Shown here: positions 44,234 to 53,025 of the stretch, piece after piece
How positions within the stretch are numbered: the first letter of the stretch is position 1
Layout of the letters: every line of letters begins with the position of its first letter
Source of the DNA: Superficieibacter sp. HKU1
GTDB lineage: Bacteria > Pseudomonadota > Gammaproteobacteria > Enterobacterales > Enterobacteriaceae
Assembly: GCF_029319185.1 (NCBI RefSeq)
Contig: NZ_CP119754.1
Coordinates: 3,596,001-3,660,000, forward strand
Length of the DNA: 64,000 nucleotides
Direction of reading: 5' to 3'
Notes under the pieces: generated by a model
Database searches by the model: none
What the model was told of the DNA's origin: nothing
Seen by the model: only the letters and a program-made list of their open reading frames with translations
Program-made: the position numbers and the translations under genes

Positions 44234-45574
44234 TCAGTGACGGCCGAAAACAGGACGTTTACGGTCAAATGTCCAGCCGGGGATCAGATACTGCATCGGG
44301 CCCGCATCATTACGCGCGCCGCCGGGAAGCTTCTTATAAGCCTCATGCGCTTTCTGTACCTGCTCCCAGTCAAGCTCCACGCCAAGCCCAGGCGCGTCCG
44401 GGACGGCAATATTGCCGTCTTTTATTTCCAGCGGATTTTTGGTCAGGCGGCAATCGCCCTCCTGCCAAATCCAGTGCGTATCAATGGCGGTTGGCGTACC
44501 CGGCGCGGCCGCGCCAACGTGGGTAAACATCGCCAGTGAAATATCAAAATGGTTGTTGGAGTGGCAGCCCCAGGTTAATCCCCAGTCATCGCACAGTTGC
44601 GCCACGCGTACCGCGCCGGAGAGGGTCCAGAAGTGCGGGTCGGCCAGCGGAATGTCGACGGCGTTGAGCATTACCGCGTGCCCCATTTCGCGCCAGTTAG
44701 TCGCGATCATATTGGTGGCGACGGGCAGTCCGGTGGCGCGGCGGAACTCGGCCATCACTTCACGCCCGGAAAAGCCCTGCTCTGCGCCGCACGGATCTTC
44801 GGCGTAGGTCAGTACATCGTTCAGCCCTTTACACAAGGCAATGGCTTCATCCAGCAGCCATGCACCATTGGGGTCTACAGTAATGCGCGCCTGCGGGAAG
44901 CGTTTTTTCAGCGCGCGCACGGTATCTATTTCCTGCTCGCCCGGCAGCACGCCGCCTTTAAGCTTAAAGTCTTTAAAACCGTAGCGATCCTGCGACGCCT
45001 CTGCCAGACGCACCACCGCCTCGCTGTTCAGCGCCTCCTGATGGCGCAGGCGATACCAGTCATGATTGCCCGGTGTGCTTTCCAGATAGGGCAGATCGGT
45101 TTTGGTCCGATCGCCGACGTAAAACAAATAACCAAGCACGGTTACCGCATCGCGCTGTTTTCCCGGCCCGAGCAGTTCGCATACCGGCACGTTGAGGGTT
45201 TTTCCCAGCAGGTCGAGCAGCGCCGCTTCAAGCGCGGCAACCGCATTCACCCGCAGTTCGAAAGTCCACGCGCCTTTACCAAAGGTATCAAAATCCGCCG
45301 CCTGGTTACCTTTATGGACGCGCTGGACCACCTGGTTCAGACGCGCCACTTCCTGACCCACCACCATTGGAATGGCATCGGTCAGCGTTTTCAGGATCAC
45401 CTCCCCGCCGGGCGCTTCGCCTACGCCGGTGTTCCCGGCGTTATCCGTCAGCACCACGATATTACGGGTGAAGTACGCATTATGCGCGCCGCCAATGTTC
45501 AGCAGCATACTGTCATGACCGGCCACCGGGATGACCTTCATATCCGTTACAACAGGACTTGATTGCGTTGTCAT
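44234..45574 (-). CDS. gudX: Glucarate dehydratase-related protein GudX
   Basis: 446 residues, a close paralogue of the adjacent gudD (same length, shared motifs FKLKGG, DPNGAW, YAEDPCGAEQGFSGREVMAE in part, and SNNHFDIS). The active-site residues of the superfamily are retained, but the 75-130 region (NQVVQRVHKGNQAADFDTFGK) differs strongly from GudD. The E. coli counterpart is reported to be a poor glucarate dehydratase, so its natural role is unclear; it may pair with GudD or act on another aldarate. It is two bases behind gudP in the operon. Confidence 0.95.
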   Translation of the reverse strand: MTTQSSPVVTDMKVIPVAGHDSMLLNIGGAHNAYFTRNIVVLTDNAGNTGVGEAPGGEVILKTLTDAIPMVVGQEVARLNQVVQRVHKGNQAADFDTFGKGAWTFELRVNAVAALEAALLDLLGKTLNVPVCELLGPGKQRDAVTVLGYLFYVGDRTKTDLPYLESTPGNHDWYRLRHQEALNSEAVVRLAEASQDRYGFKDFKLKGGVLPGEQEIDTVRALKKRFPQARITVDPNGAWLLDEAIALCKGLNDVLTYAEDPCGAEQGFSGREVMAEFRRATGLPVATNMIATNWREMGHAVMLNAVDIPLADPHFWTLSGAVRVAQLCDDWGLTWGCHSNNHFDISLAMFTHVGAAAPGTPTAIDTHWIWQEGDCRLTKNPLEIKDGNIAVPDAPGLGVELDWEQVQKAHEAYKKLPGGARNDAGPMQYLIPGWTFDRKRPVFGRH

Positions 45575-45576
45575 GG

Positions 45577-46929
45577 TTACCTCTCCACTACGGGTTTCAG
45601 TTCGACACGTTTGATATCACCGACCAGTACCAGGTAGCTGAGTACTGCGACCAGCGCATGAATACCGACATAAATCAGCGCGCCGTTGAAGGAGCCGGTG
45701 GTGCCGACGATGTAACCGATAGCGATAGGCGTCACGATACCGGAGATGTTGCCGAACATATTGAACAGGCCGCCGGAAAGACCGCTGATCTCTTTCGGCG
45801 CGGTATCCGCCATGACGGCCCAGCCCAGCGCGCCGATACCTTTACCGAAGAATGCCATCGCCATAAAGCCGATAATCATCCATTCAGTTTCGACGTAGTT
45901 ACAGAACACCATCACCATTGAGAGCAGCATACCGAGCACAATAGGCGTTTTACGGGCAATATTCAGCGAGCCGGTACGGCGCATCAGCCAGTCGGAAATA
46001 ATCCCGCCGAGGACGCCGCCGACAAAGCCGCAGATTGCCGGAACCGACGCTACAAAGCCCGCTTTCAGGATCGACATCCCGCGCGCCTGCACCAGATACA
46101 CCGGGAACCAGGTGATGAAGAAGTAGGTTAAGGCGTTAATACAGTATTGACCAAGGTAAATACCAATCATCATGCGTGAACCGACCAGTTGTTTGATCTG
46201 CCCCAGTTTGACGCTCATCGGTACTTTTTGTTTATTGCTCTTCTGATCCATATTGATCAGCGCGCCGCCTTCAGCGATATACTCCAGCTCTTTTTTGTTC
46301 ACGCCCGGATGCTGATTCGGCTCGTGGATCACTTTTAGCCAGATAAAACTGAGGATGATGCCCAGCCCGCCCATAAAGAAGAAGACGTGCGACCAGCCCA
46401 CTTCATGCGTTAACCAGCCCATGATCGGGGCGAAGATGACGGTGGCAAAATATTGCGCGGAGTTAAAAATAGCGACCGCCGTTCCCCTTTCCTGCGCCGG
46501 AAACCAGGCCGCCACGATGCGACTGTTGCCGGGGAAGGAAGGCGACTCAGCCAGGCCTACCAGGAAGCGCAGGGTAAACAGCGCAACGATAATGCCGAAA
46601 CCGCTGAAGATATCGACGAAGCCCTGCAACAGGGTAAACATCGACCAGATAAAGATGGACCAGAAATAAACGCGTTTTGAGCCAAAACGGTCGAGCAGCC
46701 AGCCGCCCGGTATTTGACCGATAACATATGCCCAGGAAAAGGCGGAGAAAACGTATCCCATGCCGACCGGATCGAGCCCGATATCTTTCGCCATCTCGGA
46801 GCCAGCGATAGAGAGGGTGGCGCGGTCGCCATAGTTAAACGAGGTGACGATAAACAGCATCACCACTATCCAGTAGCGAGCATTGGTCCGCTTTTCAGCG
46901 GCGCTCGCCGTATTGCTTAATGAACTCAT
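45577..46929 (-). CDS. gudP: Glucarate transporter, MFS family
   Basis: 450 residues with twelve predicted membrane helices. MFS motifs include WLLDRFGSKRVYFWS after helix 2 and ISDWLMRRTGSLN in the middle loop region; SFNYGDRATLSIAG at the first helix is typical of the anion:cation symporter (hexuronate/glucarate) group. It brings glucarate and galactarate in with protons. First gene of gudP-gudX-gudD-garK; in E. coli this operon is activated by CdaR. Confidence 0.96.
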   Translation of the reverse strand: MSSLSNTASAAEKRTNARYWIVVMLFIVTSFNYGDRATLSIAGSEMAKDIGLDPVGMGYVFSAFSWAYVIGQIPGGWLLDRFGSKRVYFWSIFIWSMFTLLQGFVDIFSGFGIIVALFTLRFLVGLAESPSFPGNSRIVAAWFPAQERGTAVAIFNSAQYFATVIFAPIMGWLTHEVGWSHVFFFMGGLGIILSFIWLKVIHEPNQHPGVNKKELEYIAEGGALINMDQKSNKQKVPMSVKLGQIKQLVGSRMMIGIYLGQYCINALTYFFITWFPVYLVQARGMSILKAGFVASVPAICGFVGGVLGGIISDWLMRRTGSLNIARKTPIVLGMLLSMVMVFCNYVETEWMIIGFMAMAFFGKGIGALGWAVMADTAPKEISGLSGGLFNMFGNISGIVTPIAIGYIVGTTGSFNGALIYVGIHALVAVLSYLVLVGDIKRVELKPVVER

Positions 46930-47279
46930 TGTTGTACTCCTGAATCATAGCCTGTAGCTACGCTCATTCTGAACAGCACAACCGTAGGGTAATCAGAATG
47001 ACGTGTTAGTGTTTTCGCAGTTTTTTAACTAAGGGTCGTTATCGCCCGTTTTACTGCTCTTTTTTGACTAGCCAGAAAAGTGTATGACGAGAGTGGTGGG
47101 GCCTCACCGTGCATGCGCACAGCATTCATCAGGGCTTAAACGGGGATTTATGGCTTTAGCCCAATGCAGTGGGCGGTACTTCACGGAAATGAAAATCAGG
47201 CGCGTATTACCGCCAGGTAAGGAAATGGGATGTGCAGGAGTGTGAAATAGCTCGCTTGACGTGGGGTAATTGCCCGTTC

Positions 47280-47304
47280 AAAACCCTTCATTACAAAGGG
47301 TTTT
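47280..47304. terminator. AAAACCCTT/AAGGGTTTT hairpin
   Basis: Nine perfect pairs around the loop CATTACA, with A and T runs at the outer end of the stem, the shape of a compact intrinsic terminator for either strand. No gene ends here, so it may close an unannotated short transcript or be chance. Confidence 0.4.
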
Positions 47305-47390
47305 ACTGGCATTTGCCTGACGCTAATTTGATTAAGCATGGAGACAGGATCGCGGGTTCATTCTAACGGCTGACCGGCCTATCAAGAAGA

Positions 47391-47411
47391 CGCTCTCTGG
47401 CAGGGAGAGCG
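47391..47411 (-). terminator. Terminator after yqcA
   Basis: CGCTCTC and GAGAGCG pair around seven bases, nine bases past the yqcA stop on the minus strand, followed by TCTTCTTG, a modest U-rich tail. Confidence 0.6.
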
Positions 47412-47419
47412 CGCATGTT

Positions 47420-47869
47420 CTATTTTACCATTGCGCCCCACTGTTCCACCCAGGGGCTGGAAACCGTTTCAGGTTCGGGGTCTTCACTGGCGTCAATCAT
47501 CAGCACCTCGCCGATGCGCTGGGCACCCTGCTCCTGAAGCAGCTGGTCGAACTTTTTACCACCGCCGCAAAAGTGCGAATAGGTGCTGTCGCCCAGCGCG
47601 ATAATGCCATAGCGCAGGTTCGGCTGATGGCCGAGTTTATCGTGGATCCCCTGATACAGCGGCACAATGCTGTCCGGCAGATCGCCCTGTCCGGTAGTAG
47701 ACGTCACCACCAGGGCATAGCCTTCATGATAAGGCTGCCAGTCCGCCAGCTGTGGATCCTCAAACACCCGGGCGCGGTGCCCCTGCTCATTAAGGATAGC
47801 CTCAGCCTCTTCCGCCACCAGCAGCGCATTGCCGTACATGGTGCCGACAAAAATCCCAATCTCCGCCAT
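47420..47869 (-). CDS. yqcA: Short-chain flavodoxin YqcA
   Basis: 149 residues. The FMN phosphate loop is FVGTMYGNALLVAEEAE, and VTSTTGQGDLPD and LGDSTYSHFCGGG form the other flavin loops. A small electron carrier of the MioC type; its partner is not known. It follows truC by 15 bases in the yqcC-truC-yqcA operon. Confidence 0.95.
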   Translation of the reverse strand: MAEIGIFVGTMYGNALLVAEEAEAILNEQGHRARVFEDPQLADWQPYHEGYALVVTSTTGQGDLPDSIVPLYQGIHDKLGHQPNLRYGIIALGDSTYSHFCGGGKKFDQLLQEQGAQRIGEVLMIDASEDPEPETVSSPWVEQWGAMVK

Positions 47870-47884
47870 TTGTTAACTCCCTGA

Positions 47885-48664
47885 TTATGCGTCTGCACTA
47901 TCCTGGTAGGTATCTGGCGGAAACTCAACCCTTTCGTTATCGGGGAGAAGCGTGCGCCAGCCGAAATGCGTAAGCGCGTCCATCCACACCGGGTCCAGCC
48001 CGGCACGCAGGATCAGCGGCTCGCCGGTAAACGGATGCGTCAGCGTAAGCTGGCTGGCATGCAGCATCAAACGCTGACAGCCAAAATGCGCCGCCGCGCT
48101 GCGGTTCTGACGCAAATCGCCATGTTTACTGTCGCCGATGATTGGATGGCGCAGATGCGCAAGATGGCGACGCAACTGATGTTTACGCCCGGTTTCCGGT
48201 TCCAGTTCGACCAGCGAATAGCGGGTCGTCGGGTAGCGTCCGGTGGCAACGGGCACTTCAACGGTTGCCAGTCCGCGATAGTGCGTTACCGCAGGCTGCG
48301 GCTCGCGGTTCTCACGCGCGAACTTATCGGCGATTTTATCCAGTTCTTCGACCAGCGGATAATCCAGCACCGCGTCATCGGTCAGCCAGCCGCGCACAAT
48401 AGCATGGTAGCGCTTCTGGATTTGATGCTGCTCGAACTGCTGAGCCAGCCGCCGCCCGGCCTCGCTTGATAGCCCCATCAGCAGCACGCCGGAGGTGGGG
48501 CGATCCAGCCGATGCGCGGTAAAAACATGCTGACCAATCTGGTCGCGAACCGTCTGCATCACCACCACTTTTTCGTCGCGATCCAGCCAGCTGCGATGCA
48601 CCAGCCAGCCGGAGGGTTTATTGACCGCCACCAGCCACTCGTCCTGCCAGAGGATTTCCAGCAT
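47885..48664 (-). CDS. truC: tRNA pseudouridine(65) synthase TruC
   Basis: 259 residues of the RluA-type family. The catalytic Asp is in TAHRLDRPTSGVLLMGLS; the start WQDEWLVAVNKPSGWLVHRS and the GRKHQLRRHLAHLRHPIIGD block are typical. It modifies U65 in certain tRNAs. ATG shares one base with the yqcC stop (TGATG). Confidence 0.96.
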   Translation of the reverse strand: MLEILWQDEWLVAVNKPSGWLVHRSWLDRDEKVVVMQTVRDQIGQHVFTAHRLDRPTSGVLLMGLSSEAGRRLAQQFEQHQIQKRYHAIVRGWLTDDAVLDYPLVEELDKIADKFARENREPQPAVTHYRGLATVEVPVATGRYPTTRYSLVELEPETGRKHQLRRHLAHLRHPIIGDSKHGDLRQNRSAAAHFGCQRLMLHASQLTLTHPFTGEPLILRAGLDPVWMDALTHFGWRTLLPDNERVEFPPDTYQDSADA

Positions 48665-48993
48665 CAGGCGTTATCGTCCGTAAAAAAGGCGTCCAGCTGC
48701 TGAAGTTCGAAAACCACCTCATCGCGCAGCGGATGGCTGGCGTCGAGAGCAATCTCATAATAAGGCGCGACGGCAAAGCTTTGCGGCAGCGGCTGGCCGC
48801 TTTCCAGCAGCGCATGCATCCGCGGGATAAGCACCCACTGTAGCCATTCAAGTGGCTCCAGCGTATCCATAAAAAACGGTTGAGTGCTTTCAAATACGCT
48901 GGCGTCCGGCACGCTGGTCTGCCAGTGGTCGTGTTTACGCAGCAGCGCTTCAATGGTATGCAACTGCTCACGCACGCTATCGTGGAGTGTCAT
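48664..48993 (-). CDS. yqcC: YqcC family protein (DUF446)
   Basis: 109 residues. QPFFMDTLEPLEWLQWVLIPRMHALLE is the conserved core of the YqcC family, all-helical and without a signal peptide. Its function is unknown; the invariable position before truC suggests a link to tRNA modification. Its promoter should lie in 48994-49050, just past the csrB terminator. Confidence 0.92.
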   Translation of the reverse strand: MTLHDSVREQLHTIEALLRKHDHWQTSVPDASVFESTQPFFMDTLEPLEWLQWVLIPRMHALLESGQPLPQSFAVAPYYEIALDASHPLRDEVVFELQQLDAFFTDDNA

Positions 48994-49051
48994 GGAAACC
49001 TCACAGGCTCTGAATATCTGGCGCGAAGGATAGCATTAGTCAGGCAGAAAC

Positions 49052-49418
49052 AAAAAAAGGGGGCACTGTTAAACAGTGCCCCCCGGTTCGTTTCGCAGCT
49101 ATCCCGCTACTTTTTATGATGCTCCCTGCTCATCCATGACAACTTTTCCTGTTGGTCTCCTGACCTGTTCATCCGTAAACAATGCGTCCTGCTCACACCA
49201 CCCCGATGCGATAACACTTTTCCTTAAGCGCATCCCTGGCCATCCTGACCCACCGAGCATCCTGTTCGGTTCACTTTCTCCTTCCTGGAGGTGTCCTTGC
49301 TATGCGTCCTGCATATCCCTTAACTTCATCCTGAAGCCTTCCCTGAAGCACCGTCCTGGTGTGTCCCTGTGAAGCGTCATCATCCTGATGTTCGCTTCGT
49401 TTGCCACTCCCTGTCGGC
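49052..49418 (-). ncRNA. csrB: CsrB regulatory RNA
   Basis: About 367 nucleotides on the minus strand, at the E. coli location between yqcC and syd. I count about twenty GGA motifs, many as CAGGATG, CAGGGA or AAGGA in hairpin loops, the sites that sequester CsrA. The 5' end is set at 49418 by matching GACAGGGAG to the start of E. coli CsrB. The 3' end is an intrinsic terminator: an 11-pair stem (GGGGGCACTGT/ACAGTGCCCCC, 49059-49083) followed by seven U. By titrating CsrA it lifts repression of glycogen, biofilm and other targets. The primary sequence is diverged between motifs, but the repeat pattern is kept. Confidence 0.93.
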
Positions 49419-49591
49419 GGACATAGAATCGTCTATTCCTTAGCGTCTTACAACTAGTCTTAAGCAAATGCCTTAAGAAAAGTTTTACTTAAAACCCATA
49501 ATGGAAAAGTTATCTCTATGATTAATATTGTATTAATCATGATATGAACAAATTATGGAAGAGCACAGTCTCTGCGATCTCTCACAGGCAG

Positions 49592-49609
49592 TGTGAGAGA
49601 TCTCTTACA
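49592..49609. promoter_or_regulatory. UvrY/SirA box upstream of csrB
   Basis: TGTGAGAGATCTCTTACA differs by one base from the 18-base palindrome TGTAAGAGATCTCTTACA bound by the BarA-activated regulator UvrY/SirA. Its centre is about 183 bases upstream of the csrB start, the right distance, just past the syd stop. A partial copy, GATCTCTCACA, lies at 49575-49585. Confidence 0.85.
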
Positions 49610-49628
49610 AATGACCCTGGGCAATGGA

Positions 49629-50174
49629 TTACAACGCAGGCTCAAGTTGGCTAAGAAAATCCGCAAGCGAAGGGGCAAGAACGCGACGTTTAGCGGTTCC
49701 CAGCGTCTCCTGCACCACCTCACCACGCAGATTACACACCGAAATGACCTCCAGTTCGCTATCCAGTGTCGCAATAAAGAGCGTGGGTGAAAGCTTGAGG
49801 CGCTTCTGGGTAACCAGGTGGCCGATGAGATTCTCCTGAACGCGACGGAAATCCTCCGCACTCCACGTTTGCAGCAGCGTGAATGTTTGCTCGCCGTGAC
49901 GCGCCTGCATATCACCGGCATATTGCGTCGTATAAAAAGCCTGCGCAGAGGGCTGAATCACAATATCCATCGCCCGTTCAACCGCGTGGAGGTGAGGTTC
50001 GCCGTCAAAAGGCTGTGGTTGCCAGAGCACCACATGGTCGGTGGAGGAAACAATGCAGGGCGAAGGCACGCCGTGAAGCTCCTCGCTCTGCGGCCAGCTG
50101 GTATGCTCATGCCGCCATACATCACAATAACGTTGGGTAAACGCCTTCAGCGCCTGTGCAGTTTGTGGGTCCAC
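49629..50174 (-). CDS. syd: SecY-interacting protein Syd
   Basis: 181 residues, the E. coli length. WPQSEELHGVPSPCI, LHAVERAMDIVIQPSAQAFYTTQYAG and FRRVQENLIGHLVTQKRLK are Syd blocks. The soluble protein docks on the cytoplasmic face of SecY and may proofread translocon assembly. It is divergent from queF; the 68 bases between them hold both promoters. Confidence 0.95.
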   Translation of the reverse strand: MDPQTAQALKAFTQRYCDVWRHEHTSWPQSEELHGVPSPCIVSSTDHVVLWQPQPFDGEPHLHAVERAMDIVIQPSAQAFYTTQYAGDMQARHGEQTFTLLQTWSAEDFRRVQENLIGHLVTQKRLKLSPTLFIATLDSELEVISVCNLRGEVVQETLGTAKRRVLAPSLADFLSQLEPAL

Positions 50175-50242
50175 TGATTTCTCTCTTTACGTCGGCCAGG
50201 ATACACTTGTGCGATAGTGTACCTGCTTTATAACGGTGAAAC

Positions 50243-51088
50243 ATGTCTTCCTATGAAAACCATCAGGCGCTTTCCGGCCTGACCCTCGGTAAAACAACCC
50301 GTTACCGTGACACCTACGACGCCACGTTACTACAGGGCGTACCGAGAAGCCTGAATCGCGATCCGCTGGGTCTGCACGCGGACCATCTGCCCTTTCACGG
50401 CGGAGATATCTGGACGCTGTATGAGCTCTCATGGCTGAATGCGAAAGGCGTGCCGCAGGTCGCGGTCGGCCAGGTGCAACTCGACTACGCCAGCCTCAAT
50501 CTGGTGGAATCGAAAAGTTTTAAGCTCTATCTGAACAGCTTCAACCAGACGCGTTTTGCCAGCTGGAATGACGTTCAGGCCACGCTGGTGCGCGATTTGA
50601 GCTCCTGCGCACAGGGCAACGTCCAGGTCACGCTGTATCATCTTGATGACCTGGAAGGCCAGCCCATCGCGCCTTTCAGCGGTGTGTGCATTGACGATCA
50701 GGATATCGAGATTGAGAGCTATGAATTTAACGCCGATTTTCTCAAAAATGCGGCTGGCGGCGAGGTGGTGGAAGAATCACTGGTCAGCCATTTGCTGAAA
50801 TCCAACTGCCTGATCACCCATCAGCCGGACTGGGGCTCGGTACAGATCCAGTATCGCGGTCCGGCTATCGATCGGGAAAAACTGCTGCGCTATCTGGTCT
50901 CATTCCGCCATCACAATGAGTTTCATGAGCAGTGCGTGGAGCGCATTTTTAACGATATTCAGCGTTTCTGCCAGCCAGAGACGCTCAGCGTTTATGCGCG
51001 ATATACGCGCCGGGGTGGGCTGGACATCAATCCGTGGCGTACGAATAGCGACTTCTTACCTGCCACTGGCAGACTGGTACGTCAGTAG
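50243..51088 (+). CDS. queF: NADPH-dependent 7-cyano-7-deazaguanine reductase
   Basis: 281 residues, the long bimodular form of QueF. ESKSFKLYLNSFNQTRF is the QueF signature in the N-terminal half; the catalytic cysteine is in LKSNCLITHQPDWGS in the C-terminal half, and FHEQCVERIFNDI supplies the glutamate. It reduces preQ0 to preQ1 in queuosine synthesis, the later partner of queD and queE encoded 24 kb to the left. Confidence 0.97.
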   Translation: MSSYENHQALSGLTLGKTTRYRDTYDATLLQGVPRSLNRDPLGLHADHLPFHGGDIWTLYELSWLNAKGVPQVAVGQVQLDYASLNLVESKSFKLYLNSFNQTRFASWNDVQATLVRDLSSCAQGNVQVTLYHLDDLEGQPIAPFSGVCIDDQDIEIESYEFNADFLKNAAGGEVVEESLVSHLLKSNCLITHQPDWGSVQIQYRGPAIDREKLLRYLVSFRHHNEFHEQCVERIFNDIQRFCQPETLSVYARYTRRGGLDINPWRTNSDFLPATGRLVRQ

Positions 51089-51202
51089 GCGATTATTTTG
51101 TTCATAACTGCGATCTTGTCCCGATCGCGGGTTGTGAAAACCGGGCTGCGGGGGCTATTGTAATCACAGGGAGCGGCGATTTTCGCCCCATAAGGAGTTC
51201 AC

Positions 51203-52567
51203 TTGATTACACATGTAAGCCCTCTTGGCTCAATGGATATGTTATCGCAGCTGGAAGTTGACATGCTTAAACGCACGGCCAGCAGCGATATTTATCAACT
51301 GTTTCGTAACTGTTCACTTGCCGTTCTTAACTCAGGGAGTCTCACCGATAACAGTAAAGAGTTGCTGTCGCGTTTTGAGAATTTCGATATCAACATCCTG
51401 CGCCGCGAGCGCGGCGTCAAACTTGAGTTAATTAATCCACCGGAAGAGGCGTTTGTTGACGGGCAAATTATCCGCTCGTTACAGGCCAACCTGTTCGCCG
51501 TCCTGCGCGATATCCTTTTCGTCTACGGCCAGATCCACAACACGGTCCGCTATCCCGATCTGGATCTCGAAAGCTCGGCCCACATTACTAACCTGGTATT
51601 CTCAATCCTGCGTAACGCCCGCGCGCTGCACGTTGGCGAAGCGCCGAGCATGGTCGTGTGCTGGGGCGGTCACTCGATCAACGAAAAAGAGTACCTGTAT
51701 GCCCGCCGCGTCGGCACCCAGCTGGGTCTGCGCGAACTGAATATTTGTACCGGCTGCGGACCGGGCGCGATGGAAGCGCCGATGAAAGGCGCGGCGGTCG
51801 GCCATGCCCAGCAGCGCTACAAAGACGGGCGGTTTATCGGTATGACCGAACCGTCGATTATTGCCGCTGAACCGCCGAATCCGCTGGTCAACGAACTGAT
51901 CATCATGCCCGATATCGAAAAACGCCTTGAAGCGTTTGTGCGTATAGGGCATGGGATCATTATCTTCCCCGGCGGCGTGGGGACGGCGGAAGAACTGCTC
52001 TATCTGCTGGGCATTCTGATGAATCCGGCCAACAAAGATCAGGTTCTGCCACTGATCCTCACCGGGCCGAAAGAGAGCGCCGACTACTTCCGCGTGCTGG
52101 ATGAGTTTATCGTCAGTACGCTGGGCGAGGCGGCCCGCCATCATTACCAAATCATTATTGATGATGCCGCCGAAGTGGCGCGGCAGATGAAAAAAGCGAT
52201 GCCGCTGGTGAAAGAGTGCCGCCGTGAAACCGGCGACGCCTACAGCTTTAACTGGTCAATCCGTATTGCGCCGGATCTTCAGCTGCCGTTCGAGCCGTCG
52301 CATGAAAACATGGCGAACCTGAAACTGTACCCGGACCAGCCGGTCGAGGTGCTGGCGGCGGACCTGCGTCGCGCCTTCTCCGGCATCGTCGCGGGCAACG
52401 TGAAAGAGGTCGGGATTCGGGCGATTGAGAAATACGGCCCTTATAAAATTCACGGCGACAGCGAGATGATGCGCCGTATGGACGACCTGCTTCAGGGCTT
52501 TGTCGCGCAGCATCGTATGAAGCTCCCCGGCTCCGCCTACATCCCCTGCTACGAAATCTGCAAATAA
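51203..52567 (+). CDS. ppnN: Pyrimidine/purine nucleotide 5'-monophosphate nucleosidase PpnN
   Basis: 454 residues, starting at TTG at 51203, chosen because TAAGGAG lies five bases upstream and the family begins MITHVSPLGSMDML. The central LOG-type Rossmann fold has CGPGAMEAPMKGAAVG and FPGGVGTAEELLYLLG with the catalytic glutamate; N- and C-terminal domains (FSGIVAGNVKEVG) bind ppGpp in the E. coli enzyme. It splits nucleoside monophosphates into base and ribose 5-phosphate and helps restart after starvation. A terminator follows at 52574. Confidence 0.96.
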   Translation: MITHVSPLGSMDMLSQLEVDMLKRTASSDIYQLFRNCSLAVLNSGSLTDNSKELLSRFENFDINILRRERGVKLELINPPEEAFVDGQIIRSLQANLFAVLRDILFVYGQIHNTVRYPDLDLESSAHITNLVFSILRNARALHVGEAPSMVVCWGGHSINEKEYLYARRVGTQLGLRELNICTGCGPGAMEAPMKGAAVGHAQQRYKDGRFIGMTEPSIIAAEPPNPLVNELIIMPDIEKRLEAFVRIGHGIIIFPGGVGTAEELLYLLGILMNPANKDQVLPLILTGPKESADYFRVLDEFIVSTLGEAARHHYQIIIDDAAEVARQMKKAMPLVKECRRETGDAYSFNWSIRIAPDLQLPFEPSHENMANLKLYPDQPVEVLAADLRRAFSGIVAGNVKEVGIRAIEKYGPYKIHGDSEMMRRMDDLLQGFVAQHRMKLPGSAYIPCYEICK

Positions 52568-52573
52568 TCCTCC

Positions 52574-52599
52574 AGGGCGACCCATAAGTCGCCCTTATT
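52574..52599 (+). terminator. Terminator after ppnN
   Basis: AGGGCGAC and GTCGCCCT pair around CCATAA, beginning seven bases after the stop and followed by TATTCCTTG. Confidence 0.75.
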
Positions 52600-53025
52600 C
52601 CTTGTCGCTTTATTAAGCTTCTTTAACCGGCTACGCCTGGATAAACGGCGGTGATTTATTTGATTTAATTATATTAAAGCCAGCCAAAACGCCATTAAAA
52701 GCGCCTTTTACAGTGCAAATATCGTTACTTCTCTCAATGCCTTCCAAAAACCATCCTGCGAATGCTAGCCTTTGCGCCCGTAAACTCTATACGGGTAAAA
52801 AATGACAGATAAATGGTCTAAATAACCACACATACGAAGTAGATTATTGTAATTGCGATCGGGATCACTGATGCATTGATAACATAAATGTATCTTTCGC
52901 CGCGAAAATAGTTACGGCAAAAAATTATAAAAAATCGCTTACCTGACGAATTTCATACTACACATACCCAATTTTGCATTGAATTTGACCAGTAAATTGA
53001 ATTTTAGCTTCCTCAGGAGAAACAG
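52600..53025 (+). promoter_or_regulatory. Long leader and promoter region of sdaC
   Basis: 426 bases, strongly AT-rich near its right end, without a gene. It contains a probable CRP site at 52851 and TTTGATTTAATTATATTAAAGC-type AT tracts that would suit Lrp or H-NS. In E. coli sdaC is controlled by CRP and Lrp. Confidence 0.5.
52851..52872 (+). promoter_or_regulatory. Probable CRP site upstream of sdaC
   Basis: TGCGA-TCGGGA-TCACT matches the CRP consensus TGTGA-N6-TCACA with one change per half-site and flanking A/T as expected. It lies about 155-175 bases before the sdaC start. Confidence 0.55.

Larger units (their letters stand above)
46930..47419. other. 490-base region upstream of the gud operon
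   Basis: No convincing gene on either strand. The right end near 46930-47100 should hold the gudP promoter and CdaR sites, which I cannot locate. It contains a separate hairpin at 47280-47304 and a yqcA terminator at 47391-47411. The middle, 47100-47270, has several short GGG/CCC-rich inverted segments without a clear fold. Confidence 0.5.

Noticed and set aside
50175..50242. preQ1 riboswitch before queF
   Set aside because: Only 68 bases separate syd and queF, and no preQ1 aptamer-like hairpin with an A-rich tail is visible.
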